Shown piece by piece: positions 34,838 to 43,487 of a DNA stretch of 64,000 nucleotides. Source of the DNA: Oscillospiraceae bacterium (GTDB lineage: Bacteria; Bacillota; Clostridia; Oscillospirales; Ruminococcaceae); assembly GCA_017432285.1 (NCBI GenBank), contig JAFRJM010000003.1, forward strand, positions 1 to 64,000. Direction: 5' to 3'. Position 1 is the first letter of the stretch. Each line of letters begins with the position of its first letter. A model generated the notes under the pieces. It did no database searches and was not told the origin of the DNA. It saw nothing but the letters and a program-made list of their open reading frames with translations. A program made the position numbers and the translations under genes.

Positions 34838-35280
34838 GCGAAACAGACGAACACAGATATGATGACATCATCGATCTCCCTCGATTCGTATCTCAGACAC
34901 ATGCCCACATGAGCAATTACGACAGAGCAGCGCAATTTGCTCCGTTTGCTGCTCTTACCGGATTTGGTGATTCTATTCAGGAGACCGGAAGACTTACGGA
35001 CGAGAGACCGGAACTGAGTGATGAAGAGCGAGATGAGATGGATCTCCGTTTCAGGATCCTGGAGCTTCATTTCAAAGAAGATCCTTTTGTGCAGATCAGA
35101 TACTTCATTCCTGATGAGAAAAAAGAAGGCGGCAGGGTAGTTGAGAAGAGTTTTGAGATACACCAGATCGATACTGTTAATGAAGTCGTGATCGCTACCG
35201 ACAGGAAGAGATACTATATGAACTCGATCCTGGATATAAACGGGAGCATAATAAAAAAGTACAGAAACAGCGGAAGATAA
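34834..35280 (+). CDS. YolD-like protein, partner of the Y-family polymerase
   Basis: The 148-residue protein begins at GTG in a GTGA overlap with the polymerase stop. Its N-terminal half (PRFVSQTHAHMSNYDRAAQFAPF, FAALTGFGDSI) is characteristic of YolD-like proteins that are encoded next to translesion polymerases; they are considered functional analogues of UmuD. The C-terminal half forms strands and a basic tail. Confidence 0.82.
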   Translation: MSETDEHRYDDIIDLPRFVSQTHAHMSNYDRAAQFAPFAALTGFGDSIQETGRLTDERPELSDEERDEMDLRFRILELHFKEDPFVQIRYFIPDEKKEGGRVVEKSFEIHQIDTVNEVVIATDRKRYYMNSILDINGSIIKKYRNSGR

Positions 35281-35347
35281 ATGCTGAGCAATTGTGTTAT
35301 TATTAGTTCGAAAAAACTAACACCTATTGTGCGTGAGGGATAAAGAT

Positions 35348-36007
35348 ATGATTATATTTATCGCGATCTACCTGATAGCTTTGTGCTGTTACTTATACTT
35401 AAGGGCAACAGGAAAGGAAAAGTACAGAGCAATAGACAAGTATCTTATGGCAACGATGTATCTGGGATTAGCAATTGCAACATTCGTTAAGAAATATGAA
35501 TTTGCCAGTTATCAGACGATGCTGATAGTCGCTCTGGTGTTTGCGTGGCTGGGCGATGTGTTCCTTGTTTTTGATTTCGGAAGAGGAGGAGATTTCTTCC
35601 TTGCAGGAAATCTCTGTTTCATACTTTATGAACAGATGGTACTGGTGGATCACGGATACAGTTTCAGAGATTTTGCGTGGGCCTTGATCGCCGCAGGAAT
35701 CCTCCTTGCTGCGTTTATCCTGGCCTGTCAGTATAAACCTGAGACTTTTGCGCTCGGAAAGATGAGATGGCCCATGACTCTTTATCTGTCTACGATAATC
35801 ACGCATGGTATGACAGGTCTAGCATTAGTGTTTCTTCTGCCCGGAACCAACTATGTGATGATGGGCATCGGATCATTTCTGTTTATGATATCCGATCTCT
35901 TGCTCACAACGTATAAATATGTGTTGAAGAACAAACTACTGTTGGTACAGTTGAACAGTGTGACATATTTTATTGGCATGCTGCTGATAGTGTTAAGTAC
36001 TGTTTGA
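35348..36007 (+). CDS. YhhN family membrane protein (lysoplasmalogenase-like)
   Basis: The 219-residue protein has about eight hydrophobic segments and the YhhN signatures LVFAWLGDVFLVF and FFLAGNLCFILYEQ. Mammalian TMEM86 relatives hydrolyse lysoplasmalogen. Clostridia make plasmalogens, so a role in ether-lipid turnover is plausible. ATG at 35348 with GAGGGATAAAG upstream is chosen over an upstream GTG. Confidence 0.8.
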   Translation: MIIFIAIYLIALCCYLYLRATGKEKYRAIDKYLMATMYLGLAIATFVKKYEFASYQTMLIVALVFAWLGDVFLVFDFGRGGDFFLAGNLCFILYEQMVLVDHGYSFRDFAWALIAAGILLAAFILACQYKPETFALGKMRWPMTLYLSTIITHGMTGLALVFLLPGTNYVMMGIGSFLFMISDLLLTTYKYVLKNKLLLVQLNSVTYFIGMLLIVLSTV

Positions 36008-36021
36008 GATTTTGTGTAAAT

Positions 36022-36069
36022 AAAAAAAGATCAGTGACTCTCTTATAGGAGGATTACTGATCTTTTTTT
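36022..36069. terminator. Bidirectional hairpin between convergent genes
   Basis: AAAAAAAGATCAGT and ACTGATCTTTTTTT pair perfectly around a 20-nt loop, with A and T runs on both sides. It serves the YhhN gene and the convergent MFS gene. Confidence 0.8.
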
Positions 36070-36107
36070 GCTGCAAAGTATTATGTGCCGGCTAGTATCG
36101 GGGTCTG

Positions 36108-37343
36108 TTAATCGTCATTGTAATCCGCAAGATAGATCTTTTCTATTTCTTTCCTGTGTCCCAGTACGAGAATAAGGCATAAAGCAATGGATATTGTTCC
36201 GAAAATCAGCATGACTATTGTGTACGGCAGGATCTCTCCCAAAGCGCCTATGAGCAGCGTGAGAATAGAGTTGACTATCAAAAAGAACACTGAGTCAAAA
36301 GCATCCAGTCGTGATCTCATAGAGTCAGGGATGTACTTCTGAAAAGCGGCATAACGTATATTTCCGCTCTGTACACCTAAAAAGCCTGTGATTCCCCTGT
36401 TAACAAGCATAAGAGGATATGGCAGGAATAGCAGTATCGTGTCCATGAAATCATATGTAAGGTATATCTGCAGGGTTTTGACAAACTTCTTCTCTTTTGG
36501 GGTCTCTTTCCTGACGAGCAGTATTCCGCCCAGTGTTCTGCCTAAAAGAGATACGGCCTCGCAGAATGCGTATGTCCTGGCGCTGAACCCTGCAGTAGTG
36601 GAGGAAAAGGCGATCCAGATCGTCTCATATCCGGTGCTTGTGCCGTTACTGTAGTTTGAATAAAGAGTCTGCCATAAAAGTCCTGGTTCGTTTTTAAGAT
36701 ATCTTACAGCTTCCTTTATATCTTCCCACCACTGTTTGAATGATAATTCAGTTCCCTCGGTTATTGTCTCTTCGATTTCGATACGATTTTCTATCACACA
36801 AGCCAGAAGAGAGCAGATTGCCTGGAAGAAAAGAAGGTTCGCGAGACCGACTCGTTTGTACAGGACAGAAACTATCGGAGTCATGATCACCGAGATTATC
36901 GGATACAGAAGGGAAGAGATAGTGAATCCTTTCTCCTCCATTCCTTTTGGAATAAGTTTTGGGAAAAGAGCATTGAAAGACATGCCGTCCAGCTCGCCTA
37001 TCACGGCGAATATAAGGGAGGCGATCAGGTATTCAATGTAGTTGAACGGACGAACGAAGAGCCATATGCCTGCGAGGAGATATGCAAGAGCAAAAAGACC
37101 GTCGAAAAAAACAAGGAACGGTTTTCTCGGATAGCGGTCTAGGACAGGAGAAACTAACAGCGGTATGACTACACCAGGTATCATCTGGATCGCAAAGAGA
37201 ATAGAGGATGCAAGAGTCGACCCTGTTTCGTCAAACACAAGGAAAGACAGCGCAAAACTGAGGGCCACGTTTCCGAGAGCCCCCAAGGCTGTAGCGACAA
37301 TGATAGTCGTGTAGTTTTTTGTCCAGAGTGTTCGCTTTTCCAT
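36108..37343 (-). CDS. MFS transporter
   Basis: The 411-residue protein has 12 hydrophobic segments and the MFS loop motif DRYPRKPFLVFFDG between helices 2 and 3. It resembles MFS exporters of macrolide/drug type, but substrate cannot be told. The start ATG is 80 bp downstream of tRNA-Leu, with the tRNA terminator between, so it has its own or a read-through promoter. Neighbouring genes give no functional clue. Confidence 0.85.
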   Translation of the reverse strand: MEKRTLWTKNYTTIIVATALGALGNVALSFALSFLVFDETGSTLASSILFAIQMIPGVVIPLLVSPVLDRYPRKPFLVFFDGLFALAYLLAGIWLFVRPFNYIEYLIASLIFAVIGELDGMSFNALFPKLIPKGMEEKGFTISSLLYPIISVIMTPIVSVLYKRVGLANLLFFQAICSLLACVIENRIEIEETITEGTELSFKQWWEDIKEAVRYLKNEPGLLWQTLYSNYSNGTSTGYETIWIAFSSTTAGFSARTYAFCEAVSLLGRTLGGILLVRKETPKEKKFVKTLQIYLTYDFMDTILLFLPYPLMLVNRGITGFLGVQSGNIRYAAFQKYIPDSMRSRLDAFDSVFFLIVNSILTLLIGALGEILPYTIVMLIFGTISIALCLILVLGHRKEIEKIYLADYNDD

Positions 37344-37381
37344 TAGTAGTCAAATATATCTGCACAGTGAAGATAATGCTC

Positions 37382-37416
37382 AAAAAAAGAGTGTCCATAA
37401 TCATAATATGAACACT
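37382..37416 (-). terminator. Terminator of tRNA-Leu
   Basis: On the minus strand AGTGTTC pairs with GGACACT (one wobble) and is followed by T7. Confidence 0.65.
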
Positions 37417-37420
37417 GTAT

Positions 37421-37503
37421 TGGTGCGGGTGACAGGACTTGAACCTGCATGGTTGCCCACTAGATCCTAAGTCTAGCGTGTCTGCCAATTCCACCACACC
37501 CGC
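37421..37503 (-). tRNA. tRNA-Leu (anticodon TAG)
   Basis: The minus strand folds as a long-variable-arm tRNA: acceptor GCGGGTG/CACCCGC, D arm, anticodon loop CTTAGGA with anticodon TAG (reads CUA), a variable arm, T loop GTTCAAGTC and an encoded CCA at 37421-37423. Confidence 0.95.
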
Positions 37504-37558
37504 GTACGCATTATATTCTACATAGGGAGAAACATTTCGTCAATTGTGTTCTAACCTG

Positions 37559-37587
37559 TTGACAGGGTCCTGTATTCATGATAGATT
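37559..37587 (+). promoter_or_regulatory. Promoter of the riboswitch-hflKC transcript
   Basis: TTGACA and TAGATT are separated by 17 bp, a few bases upstream of the riboswitch. Confidence 0.65.
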
Positions 37588-37593
37588 GATTTC

Positions 37594-37704
37594 GCAAAAA
37601 GGGAGTAGCTAACACCGAAAGGTGGGTTTGTTTCCGTCAGCACGGCTGAAAGCCCGGATCAAATGAGAGGCAAGACTTTTTCCGGTATTCGGAAAGGTCT
37701 TTTT
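37594..37704 (+). promoter_or_regulatory. yybP-ykoY (Mn2+) riboswitch with terminator
   Basis: The leader contains GGGAGTAGC near the 5' end and GAGGCAAGACTTT near the 3' end, the two conserved edges of the yybP-ykoY manganese riboswitch. They are joined by a P1-like pairing of AAAAAG with CTTTTT, with two internal hairpins between (ACACCGAAAGGTG and the GTCAGCACGGCTGAAAG section). A terminator stem (37672-37704) with T7 partly overlaps P1, so ligand would prevent termination. The next gene is hflK. Confidence 0.75.
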
Positions 37705-37760
37705 TTATAGGCACTGAAGAATAAAAATCACTATAAATTTTAAGAAGGAGGGTTTATTCA

Positions 37761-38699
37761 ATGGAAGAGAAGAATCTGTTGGAAAAACTCAAATCAGGAG
37801 CAAGAAGCGGTGTGAAATACATCCTGATTCTTGTTGTTCTGCTGGCTCTTTCGACACAGGTGTTTTACAGTGTGAGCGAAGATGAGCAGGCAGTTGTGAC
37901 GACGCTTGGCAAAGTCACAGCAACAGAATCAGCTGGGCTTCATGCTAAGATCCCGTTCATTCAGAAAGTGAACAAAGTAGACATGACCACTCACGGTGTC
38001 GGTATCGGGTATGTGATAGATGGCGGAGGCCAGAATATCCCGATCGATACAGATGCCAAGATGATCACCTCGGATTTCAACCTTATCAATGTGGACTTCT
38101 ATATGGAGTACCGTGTAAGTGATCCGGTAGCCTATCTTTTCAACACTGAAGATCCGGAAATGATACTGGCTAACGAAGCATTATCATGCATCAGAGCTGT
38201 TGTTAGTGACTTCCCGGTTGACGATGTTATGACCACCGGAAAAGGTCAGATCCAGAGCGAGATCCGCGATATGCTGGCCGATGAACTTGCAGATAAAGAG
38301 ATTGGTATCTCTGTTGTGAATATCACTGTACAGGACGCTGAGCCTCCGACCGCAGAAGTTGCGCTCGCATTCAAGGAAGTCGAAACAGCAAAGCAGGGAA
38401 AAGAAACTGCTATCAATAATGCAAATAAGTACCGCAACGAACAGATCCCTGCTGCTCAGGCAGACGCAGACCGCATAGTACAGGCCGCAGAGGCGAAGAA
38501 GGCGGCAAGAATTGCTGAGGCAGAAGGCGAAGTTGCAAAATTCAACAAGGTTTATGAAGAGTACCAGAAGTATCCTCAGGTAACAAAAAAGAGGATGTTC
38601 TATGAAACCATGGAAGAAGTTCTTCCAGATCTGGAAGTCGTAATCTCCGATGGCAATGTCACTCAATATATGCCTGTCGATGCTATAGAAAGGGGATGA
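37761..38699 (+). CDS. hflK: HflK-like SPFH membrane protein
   Basis: The 312-residue protein has an N-terminal transmembrane helix (about 18-36), a stomatin/prohibitin (SPFH) domain (VSEDEQAVVTTLGKV onward) and a C-terminal helical section rich in Ala and Glu (215-275). With HflC it forms a large cap-like assembly that in proteobacteria encloses and restrains the FtsH protease. It overlaps hflC by ATGA. AAGGAGG precedes the ATG. It follows a manganese-type riboswitch, which is unusual for this pair. Confidence 0.85.
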   Translation: MEEKNLLEKLKSGARSGVKYILILVVLLALSTQVFYSVSEDEQAVVTTLGKVTATESAGLHAKIPFIQKVNKVDMTTHGVGIGYVIDGGGQNIPIDTDAKMITSDFNLINVDFYMEYRVSDPVAYLFNTEDPEMILANEALSCIRAVVSDFPVDDVMTTGKGQIQSEIRDMLADELADKEIGISVVNITVQDAEPPTAEVALAFKEVETAKQGKETAINNANKYRNEQIPAAQADADRIVQAAEAKKAARIAEAEGEVAKFNKVYEEYQKYPQVTKKRMFYETMEEVLPDLEVVISDGNVTQYMPVDAIERG

Positions 38700-39580
38700 T
38701 CACTGTGAAAAAGATATTTCAGAATGTGTTTACACTGATCGTTATCGTAGCCATCCTTGTCATTGCCGCATCCTCTGTCTATGTTCTTGAGCCTAACGAG
38801 TATGCTGCAGTAAGGCAGCTTGGAAAGATCGTCCGCATAGATGATACCGCCGGTCTGAGATTTAAGATCCCTTTCCTCCAGACAGTGCAGAAGATAAGCG
38901 GAAAGATCATCATTTATGATATAGAAGAGTCTGACGTTATCACTAGAGACAAGAAATCCATGATCGCAGACAACTTTGTCCTCTGGAAAGTAGTTGACCC
39001 GATGGCATATATCCGCACTTTGAACGCTATTCAGGGAAGAGCAGAGGAGCGTATAGACGCTGCTGTATACAATGCTCTCAAGAATACGATCTCTTCAATG
39101 GACCAGGATGATATCATCATGGCTACAGGAGAAAAACTTACAGAGAAGATAACAAATGCAGCTAATAAAGATATCGGGCAATACGGTATCGAGATAGTCA
39201 CAAGCCAGATCAAGATGCTTGGTATCCCTGCAGATAACGAAGCCGCAGTATATGAAAGAATGATCTCTGAAAGACAGAATATCGCCGCGTCTTATGTAGC
39301 GGACGGTGCTGCAGAGGCACAGGTCATACGCAATACTACAGATAAGGATGCAGCTCTTCTGAAAGCGGAAGCAGAGAAGGAAGCAGCAATCCTTGAAGCA
39401 GAAGGCGAAGAAGAATACCTGAAGATCCTCCAGGAAGCATACAACAATCCTGAAAAGGCTGAGTTCTACGAGTATATGCGCGGACTGGAGTCATTGAAGA
39501 GCTCCCTTAAAGGTTCTGGCAGGAAAGTGCTCGTGCTTGATAAGGACAGTGAACTTGTCGAGATCCTGTACGGCAACTGA
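38696..39580 (+). CDS. hflC: HflC-like SPFH membrane protein
   Basis: The 294-residue partner of HflK has an N-terminal transmembrane helix (about 10-29), an SPFH domain (LEPNEYAAVRQLGKIVRI, DTAGLRFKIPFLQTVQ) and a helical tail (AAEAQVIRNT, KAEAEKEAAILEAEGEEEYL). It is translationally coupled to hflK by a 4-bp overlap. A hairpin terminator follows at 39590-39620. Confidence 0.87.
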   Translation: MITVKKIFQNVFTLIVIVAILVIAASSVYVLEPNEYAAVRQLGKIVRIDDTAGLRFKIPFLQTVQKISGKIIIYDIEESDVITRDKKSMIADNFVLWKVVDPMAYIRTLNAIQGRAEERIDAAVYNALKNTISSMDQDDIIMATGEKLTEKITNAANKDIGQYGIEIVTSQIKMLGIPADNEAAVYERMISERQNIAASYVADGAAEAQVIRNTTDKDAALLKAEAEKEAAILEAEGEEEYLKILQEAYNNPEKAEFYEYMRGLESLKSSLKGSGRKVLVLDKDSELVEILYGN

Positions 39581-39589
39581 TGATCAGAA

Positions 39590-39620
39590 GAACGGCAGCT
39601 GTGTGCTTCAGCTGCCGTTC
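39590..39620 (+). terminator. Intrinsic-type hairpin after hflC
   Basis: GAACGGCAGCT and AGCTGCCGTTC pair perfectly around nine bases. The T run is poor. Confidence 0.6.
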
Positions 39621-39689
39621 ATAACCATTTAATTTGTTAATGAAATAATATAATATAAATATAAACTGTAAAGCAAAGGTAATAAATAG

Positions 39690-40310
39690 ATGAATCGTTT
39701 GCTGAATCGCCTGAGACTGAGATTCGGGCGTTATACAATTGAAAATCTGATGCTGGTGATCTGCGCGGGCCAGATGATCGTCTTTTTTGCCGATCTCCTG
39801 ACAAGGGGATGGGCAAGTGATTTGCTGTGGCTGTCATGGTCTGATGTGACACACGGACAGATATGGCGTCTGCTGACATTTGTATTCGTCCCCAGTACCA
39901 GCTCTCTTCTGTCACTGATTATTACCCTGTATTTCTACTATTTTATAGGCGGAACACTTGAAAACGAGTGGGGCAGTTTCAATTTTGACTGCTATTATCT
40001 GCTGGGTATGATCTGTAGCATTATAGCGTCAGTGTTTACCGAATATGGTACTATCTACTATTTCAACCTGACACTGTTTTTTGCGTTCTCAATGCTCTAT
40101 CCTGATTTCCAGCTGCTGTTTTTCTACATCATACCGCTTAAGGCAAAATGGATCGCTTTGATAGACGGCTTGTTTTACCTGTATGAGTTTATCTATTATC
40201 CGGGGCTTAGGCTTAATATGCTCCTGGCACTTGTACCTTTCATCCTTTTCTTCTGGGACGACATGATAAGCGCATTTCGCAGATGGCGGTTCCGTATGAA
40301 GAGCAGATAA
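39690..40310 (+). CDS. Rhomboid-like membrane protein, probably inactive
   Basis: The 206-residue protein has about six hydrophobic segments and the fold pattern of rhomboids, with WRLLTFVFVPSTSS matching the conserved WR..T..F section after helix 1. The protease catalytic GxSG is replaced by a NLTLFFAFSM stretch and no helix-6 His is seen, so proteolysis is unlikely. The start ATG is at 39690. Stands alone between hflC and a dehydrogenase. Confidence 0.7.
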   Translation: MNRLLNRLRLRFGRYTIENLMLVICAGQMIVFFADLLTRGWASDLLWLSWSDVTHGQIWRLLTFVFVPSTSSLLSLIITLYFYYFIGGTLENEWGSFNFDCYYLLGMICSIIASVFTEYGTIYYFNLTLFFAFSMLYPDFQLLFFYIIPLKAKWIALIDGLFYLYEFIYYPGLRLNMLLALVPFILFFWDDMISAFRRWRFRMKSR

Positions 40311-40422
40311 CTGGTGTTCGGGGAAAAGAGTATGCAATAGACTCAGCGTGTACACTTAAATTATTACCCGTTTAGGGTGATGACCGGCTTTGGACTTTGG
40401 TGCTTTGTTTGGAGGAAATACT

Positions 40423-41394
40423 ATGAACGAGAAAAAAGTCGTTGTGCTGGGAGGCGGTGTTCTTGGCACACAGATCGGACTGATCGCAGCATTTCACGGT
40501 TATGATGTCACATTCTGGCTTAGATCAGAAAGTTCCATCAGCCGTACTGAACCAAAGATCACCCGTTATTCTGAATTGATGCTTGAGGATCTTGATAAAG
40601 CCAAAGCGTTAGTCGGTAATCCAATGGGTGCGTATTATTACCCCAGAGGTTTGGTCAAGGACTGGAACAGTGCTACTGTTGAGTCGTTAAGTGAATTGTA
40701 TGAATCGGGGAAAAAGAATCTTTCCGAAAACGTCCATATAGAGTTAGACAAAGCGGCTGCAGTTAAGGACGCATATATAGTAATTGAGTCGATGGCAGAA
40801 GATGTTCAGGCTAAGAAAGATGTATATACACAGTTCAACGATCTTCTTGATGAAGAGACTATTCTGGTAACCAACTCGTCCACGCTTCTTCCAAGCATGT
40901 TTGCAGAGTACACCGGAAGGCCGGAGAAATATCTGTCACTTCACTTTGCCAATACTATTTGGAAGAACAATACTGCAGAGATCATGGGACATCCGGGGAC
41001 AAGCAGTGAATATTACGATAAAGTAGTGGCGTTTGCTGTCAGTATCGGAATGGTTCCGCTTTTGCTTCACAAGGAGCAGCCTGGCTATATCCTCAACTCC
41101 ATGCTGGTACCGTTCCTTTCTGCAGCTCAGGGATTGTGGGCGAACGGAGTTGCAGATCCTGAAACTATCGACCTGACTTGGAAACTAGCCACATCCGCTC
41201 CTGCCGGTCCTTTTGCGATCCTTGATATCGTAGGTCTGGAAACAGCATATAACATCAACCAGATGAAACCTGCTGCGCATCAGGAAGGGACGACTGAATA
41301 CAAGATAGGAAAATTGCTTAAAGAGAAGATCGATAAAGGAGAGACAGGGGTAAACGCCGGTAAAGGATTCTTTGATTATTCTAAAACAGAATAA
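40423..41394 (+). CDS. 3-hydroxyacyl-CoA dehydrogenase-like oxidoreductase
   Basis: The 323-residue protein has an NAD Rossmann motif (VVVLGGGVLGTQIGLIAA) and the 3-hydroxyacyl-CoA dehydrogenase pattern VTNSSTLLPS...LHFANTIWKN with the H-N pair typical of its active site. The C-terminal helical domain includes GYILNSMLVPFLSAAQGL. It may act in butyrate-type or fatty-acid metabolism, but a stand-alone gene leaves the substrate open. ATG at 40423 follows TTGGAGGAAAT; the longer frame has no good start. Confidence 0.88.
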   Translation: MNEKKVVVLGGGVLGTQIGLIAAFHGYDVTFWLRSESSISRTEPKITRYSELMLEDLDKAKALVGNPMGAYYYPRGLVKDWNSATVESLSELYESGKKNLSENVHIELDKAAAVKDAYIVIESMAEDVQAKKDVYTQFNDLLDEETILVTNSSTLLPSMFAEYTGRPEKYLSLHFANTIWKNNTAEIMGHPGTSSEYYDKVVAFAVSIGMVPLLLHKEQPGYILNSMLVPFLSAAQGLWANGVADPETIDLTWKLATSAPAGPFAILDIVGLETAYNINQMKPAAHQEGTTEYKIGKLLKEKIDKGETGVNAGKGFFDYSKTE

Positions 41395-41408
41395 CTAGCA
41401 TATACTAT

Positions 41409-41436
41409 AAAAGAGCAACCGCATGGTTGCTCTTTT
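41409..41436. terminator. Bidirectional hairpin between convergent genes
   Basis: AAAAGAGCAACC and GGTTGCTCTTTT pair perfectly around GCAT. It lies between the dehydrogenase gene and metK, which converge. Confidence 0.85.
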
Positions 41437-41453
41437 CTATATTCAGATATTTA

Positions 41454-42500
41454 TCAAACTTTTTCCCAGGGCATATTCTGATTGGTGAAGTGCCCATAAG
41501 ATGAGACATCGCTGAATCTCACTTCATCCAGATGGAGGAAAGAGATGATGCCGCGCGGAGTGAGATCGTAAGTGCTGCGCAGTTCTTCTGCGATATCGTT
41601 TCTCCACTCACCGTCTGCCATGACGGCAACAGAGCAGGGATCTGCGAGCCCTATAACATAGGCCAGCTGGACCTCGACTGTATGGAAGCCGCGCTGCTTC
41701 AGGAGGCTCTTTGCCATATAACGTGCCATATACGCAGCTGTACGGTCCACCTTTGTTGCGTCTTTACCTGAGAACGCGCCACCGCCGTGTCTTCCTCCGC
41801 CGCCGTAGGTGTCGCAAATGATCTTTCTGCCGGTTACACCGGCATCTCCGAAGCTTCCGCCTATAACGAAACGTCCGGTCGGGTTGACTAAAACTTTGAA
41901 ATCTTCATTCAGGCCATACTCTTTTGCTGTAGCCTTCATAACAGGTTCTACGATCTCCCTGACATCTTCAAGGGTCAGTGAATCAGAATGCTGTGTTGAG
42001 AGAAGGAACGTATTTATTGATACGGAGCCGTTGTCATCATATTTTACGGTGACCTGTGATTTTGCATCAGCTCCGAGAAGCGGATGGTGAAGGGCTCTGA
42101 GTTTTTTCAGTGCGGAGGTAGCCAGCATATATGCAAGCGGCAAGCACTCAGGTGTCTCATCGCACGCAAAACCGAACATGATGCCCTGGTCACCTGCGCC
42201 ACCAGTATCCACTCCCATGGCAATATCAGGACTCTGTTTGAATATATGGTTTTGAACAGTATATTTATCAGTCAGACCGACATAGTCCAATGCTTTCCGG
42301 ACAGTAGCTTCTACATCTATCAATGCAGCGCTGGTGACTTCTCCGGCAAGAACGACGAGGTCGTTTTTCATCAAAACTTCTATTGCTACTCTGCTGTTTG
42401 GATCCCCGTTGCGGTATGCATCCAGGAGCGTATCTGCAATGCGGTCACAGACTTTGTCAGGATGTCCGCATGCGACCTGCTCACTTGTGAAAAATCTCAT
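41454..42500 (-). CDS. metK: S-adenosylmethionine synthetase, short form
   Basis: The enzyme makes SAM from methionine and ATP. The protein has the signature HPDKVCDRIADTLLDA, GAGDQGIMFG, GGSFGDAGVTGRKIICDTYGG and GGGAFSGKDATKVDRTAAYM. At 348 residues it is about 35-45 shorter than common MetK (383-400), with the losses in the N-terminal and middle loops; no frameshift is seen. AAAGGAG precedes the ATG. No SAM riboswitch was seen in its 97-bp leader. Confidence 0.93.
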   Translation of the reverse strand: MRFFTSEQVACGHPDKVCDRIADTLLDAYRNGDPNSRVAIEVLMKNDLVVLAGEVTSAALIDVEATVRKALDYVGLTDKYTVQNHIFKQSPDIAMGVDTGGAGDQGIMFGFACDETPECLPLAYMLATSALKKLRALHHPLLGADAKSQVTVKYDDNGSVSINTFLLSTQHSDSLTLEDVREIVEPVMKATAKEYGLNEDFKVLVNPTGRFVIGGSFGDAGVTGRKIICDTYGGGGRHGGGAFSGKDATKVDRTAAYMARYMAKSLLKQRGFHTVEVQLAYVIGLADPCSVAVMADGEWRNDIAEELRSTYDLTPRGIISFLHLDEVRFSDVSSYGHFTNQNMPWEKV

Positions 42501-42597
42501 AAGATCTCCTTTATTATATGTGGCTATAAGTAATACAATAATAATGCGCTGGAAAATTATACATTAGAGGCATGCACAAAAGCAAGGACGGATCGGA

Positions 42598-43338
42598 ATG
42601 AGCTTCAGTAGCAAAGAAATATCCGCATTACTTAGCGAGACCGGCTACACTGCCGATGTTGCCGCTTTTTCATGCACTACTTCAACCAATGATATTGCGA
42701 GGTCACTCGTTAAAAAGACAAATTTTCCGGTCATTGTTGTTGCTGATCAGCAGACAAAGGGAAAAGGAAGCCACGGAAGGACCTTTTTTTCGCCTGGGGA
42801 TACAGGTTTCTATATGACTTTTTCTGTCCCTGAAGCTGATCCTGCCGTGCAGATGACACTGGCAGCAGGTGTTGCTTCAGTTCAGGCTATTTATGAGGTG
42901 TACTGCCGAAAAGTATGGATCAAGTGGATCAACGATCTGATCTACGACGGCGGAAAAGTCAGCGGGATACTGTGTGAAAGGATGTCTGACGGCACTGTTC
43001 TTGTTGGAATAGGGATAAACATTATGATGCCTAAAGAAGGATTTCCATCGGACATAGCGGATACTGCGTCAGTGCTTGGAGCGGACCCGCGCCCTGTTAA
43101 CCGTCTGGCAGTATCCATATACACGCATTTCATGGATCTCATTGAGCACAGAGATCGTATACTGCCTATGTACAGGGAGAACTGTATCACATTGGGTAAA
43201 AAGATACGGTTTACTTATGAAGGGGAAGAGCAGTATGGTCTGGCATCCGATGTGGATGAAGACGGATTGCTCATCATCGTTCAGGATGGGATAAGCAGAA
43301 AGTTTTCATCCGGGGAGATCTCAGTGAGAGCGATCTGA
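42598..43338 (+). CDS. birA: Biotin-[acetyl-CoA-carboxylase] ligase
   Basis: The 246-residue ligase attaches biotin to carboxylase carrier domains. It has GKGSHGRTFFSPGDTGFYMTF (the biotinyl-AMP loop) and KWINDLIYDGGKVSGILCE (lysine of the ligase site). There is no N-terminal winged helix, so unlike the bifunctional BirA it cannot repress biotin genes. A terminator lies at 43364-43395. Confidence 0.94.
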   Translation: MSFSSKEISALLSETGYTADVAAFSCTTSTNDIARSLVKKTNFPVIVVADQQTKGKGSHGRTFFSPGDTGFYMTFSVPEADPAVQMTLAAGVASVQAIYEVYCRKVWIKWINDLIYDGGKVSGILCERMSDGTVLVGIGINIMMPKEGFPSDIADTASVLGADPRPVNRLAVSIYTHFMDLIEHRDRILPMYRENCITLGKKIRFTYEGEEQYGLASDVDEDGLLIIVQDGISRKFSSGEISVRAI

Positions 43339-43363
43339 GTATTAACAAACGAAAGAATATTGC

Positions 43364-43395
43364 AAAGAAATGATTGGGAAAAAAATCATTTCTTT
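43364..43395 (+). terminator. Intrinsic terminator after birA
   Basis: AAAGAAATGATT and AATCATTTCTTT pair perfectly around eight bases and are followed by T residues. Confidence 0.8.
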
Positions 43396-43399
43396 TTTG

Positions 43400-43428
43400 T
43401 TGACATGATAGTGGTTAAGTAGTAAACT
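43400..43428 (+). promoter_or_regulatory. Promoter of the MarR-ABC exporter operon
   Basis: TTGACA and TAAACT are separated by 17 bp, 60 bp upstream of the MarR gene. Confidence 0.65.
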
Positions 43429-43439
43429 ATTGGATAGTT
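43425..43439. promoter_or_regulatory. Candidate MarR operator
   Basis: AACTAT and ATAGTT flank TGG and overlap the -10 box. A third half-site-like word, TTAACTATTG, lies at 43461-43470. A repressor bound here would block the promoter of its own operon. Confidence 0.55.
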
Positions 43440-43487
43440 AAGTACAAAACAGTAAATATATTAACTATTGAGAGGGGCAATCGAAGA

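Noticed and set aside
42501..42597. SAM riboswitch upstream of metK
   Set aside because: The leader is only 97 bp and shows none of the conserved S-box segments.
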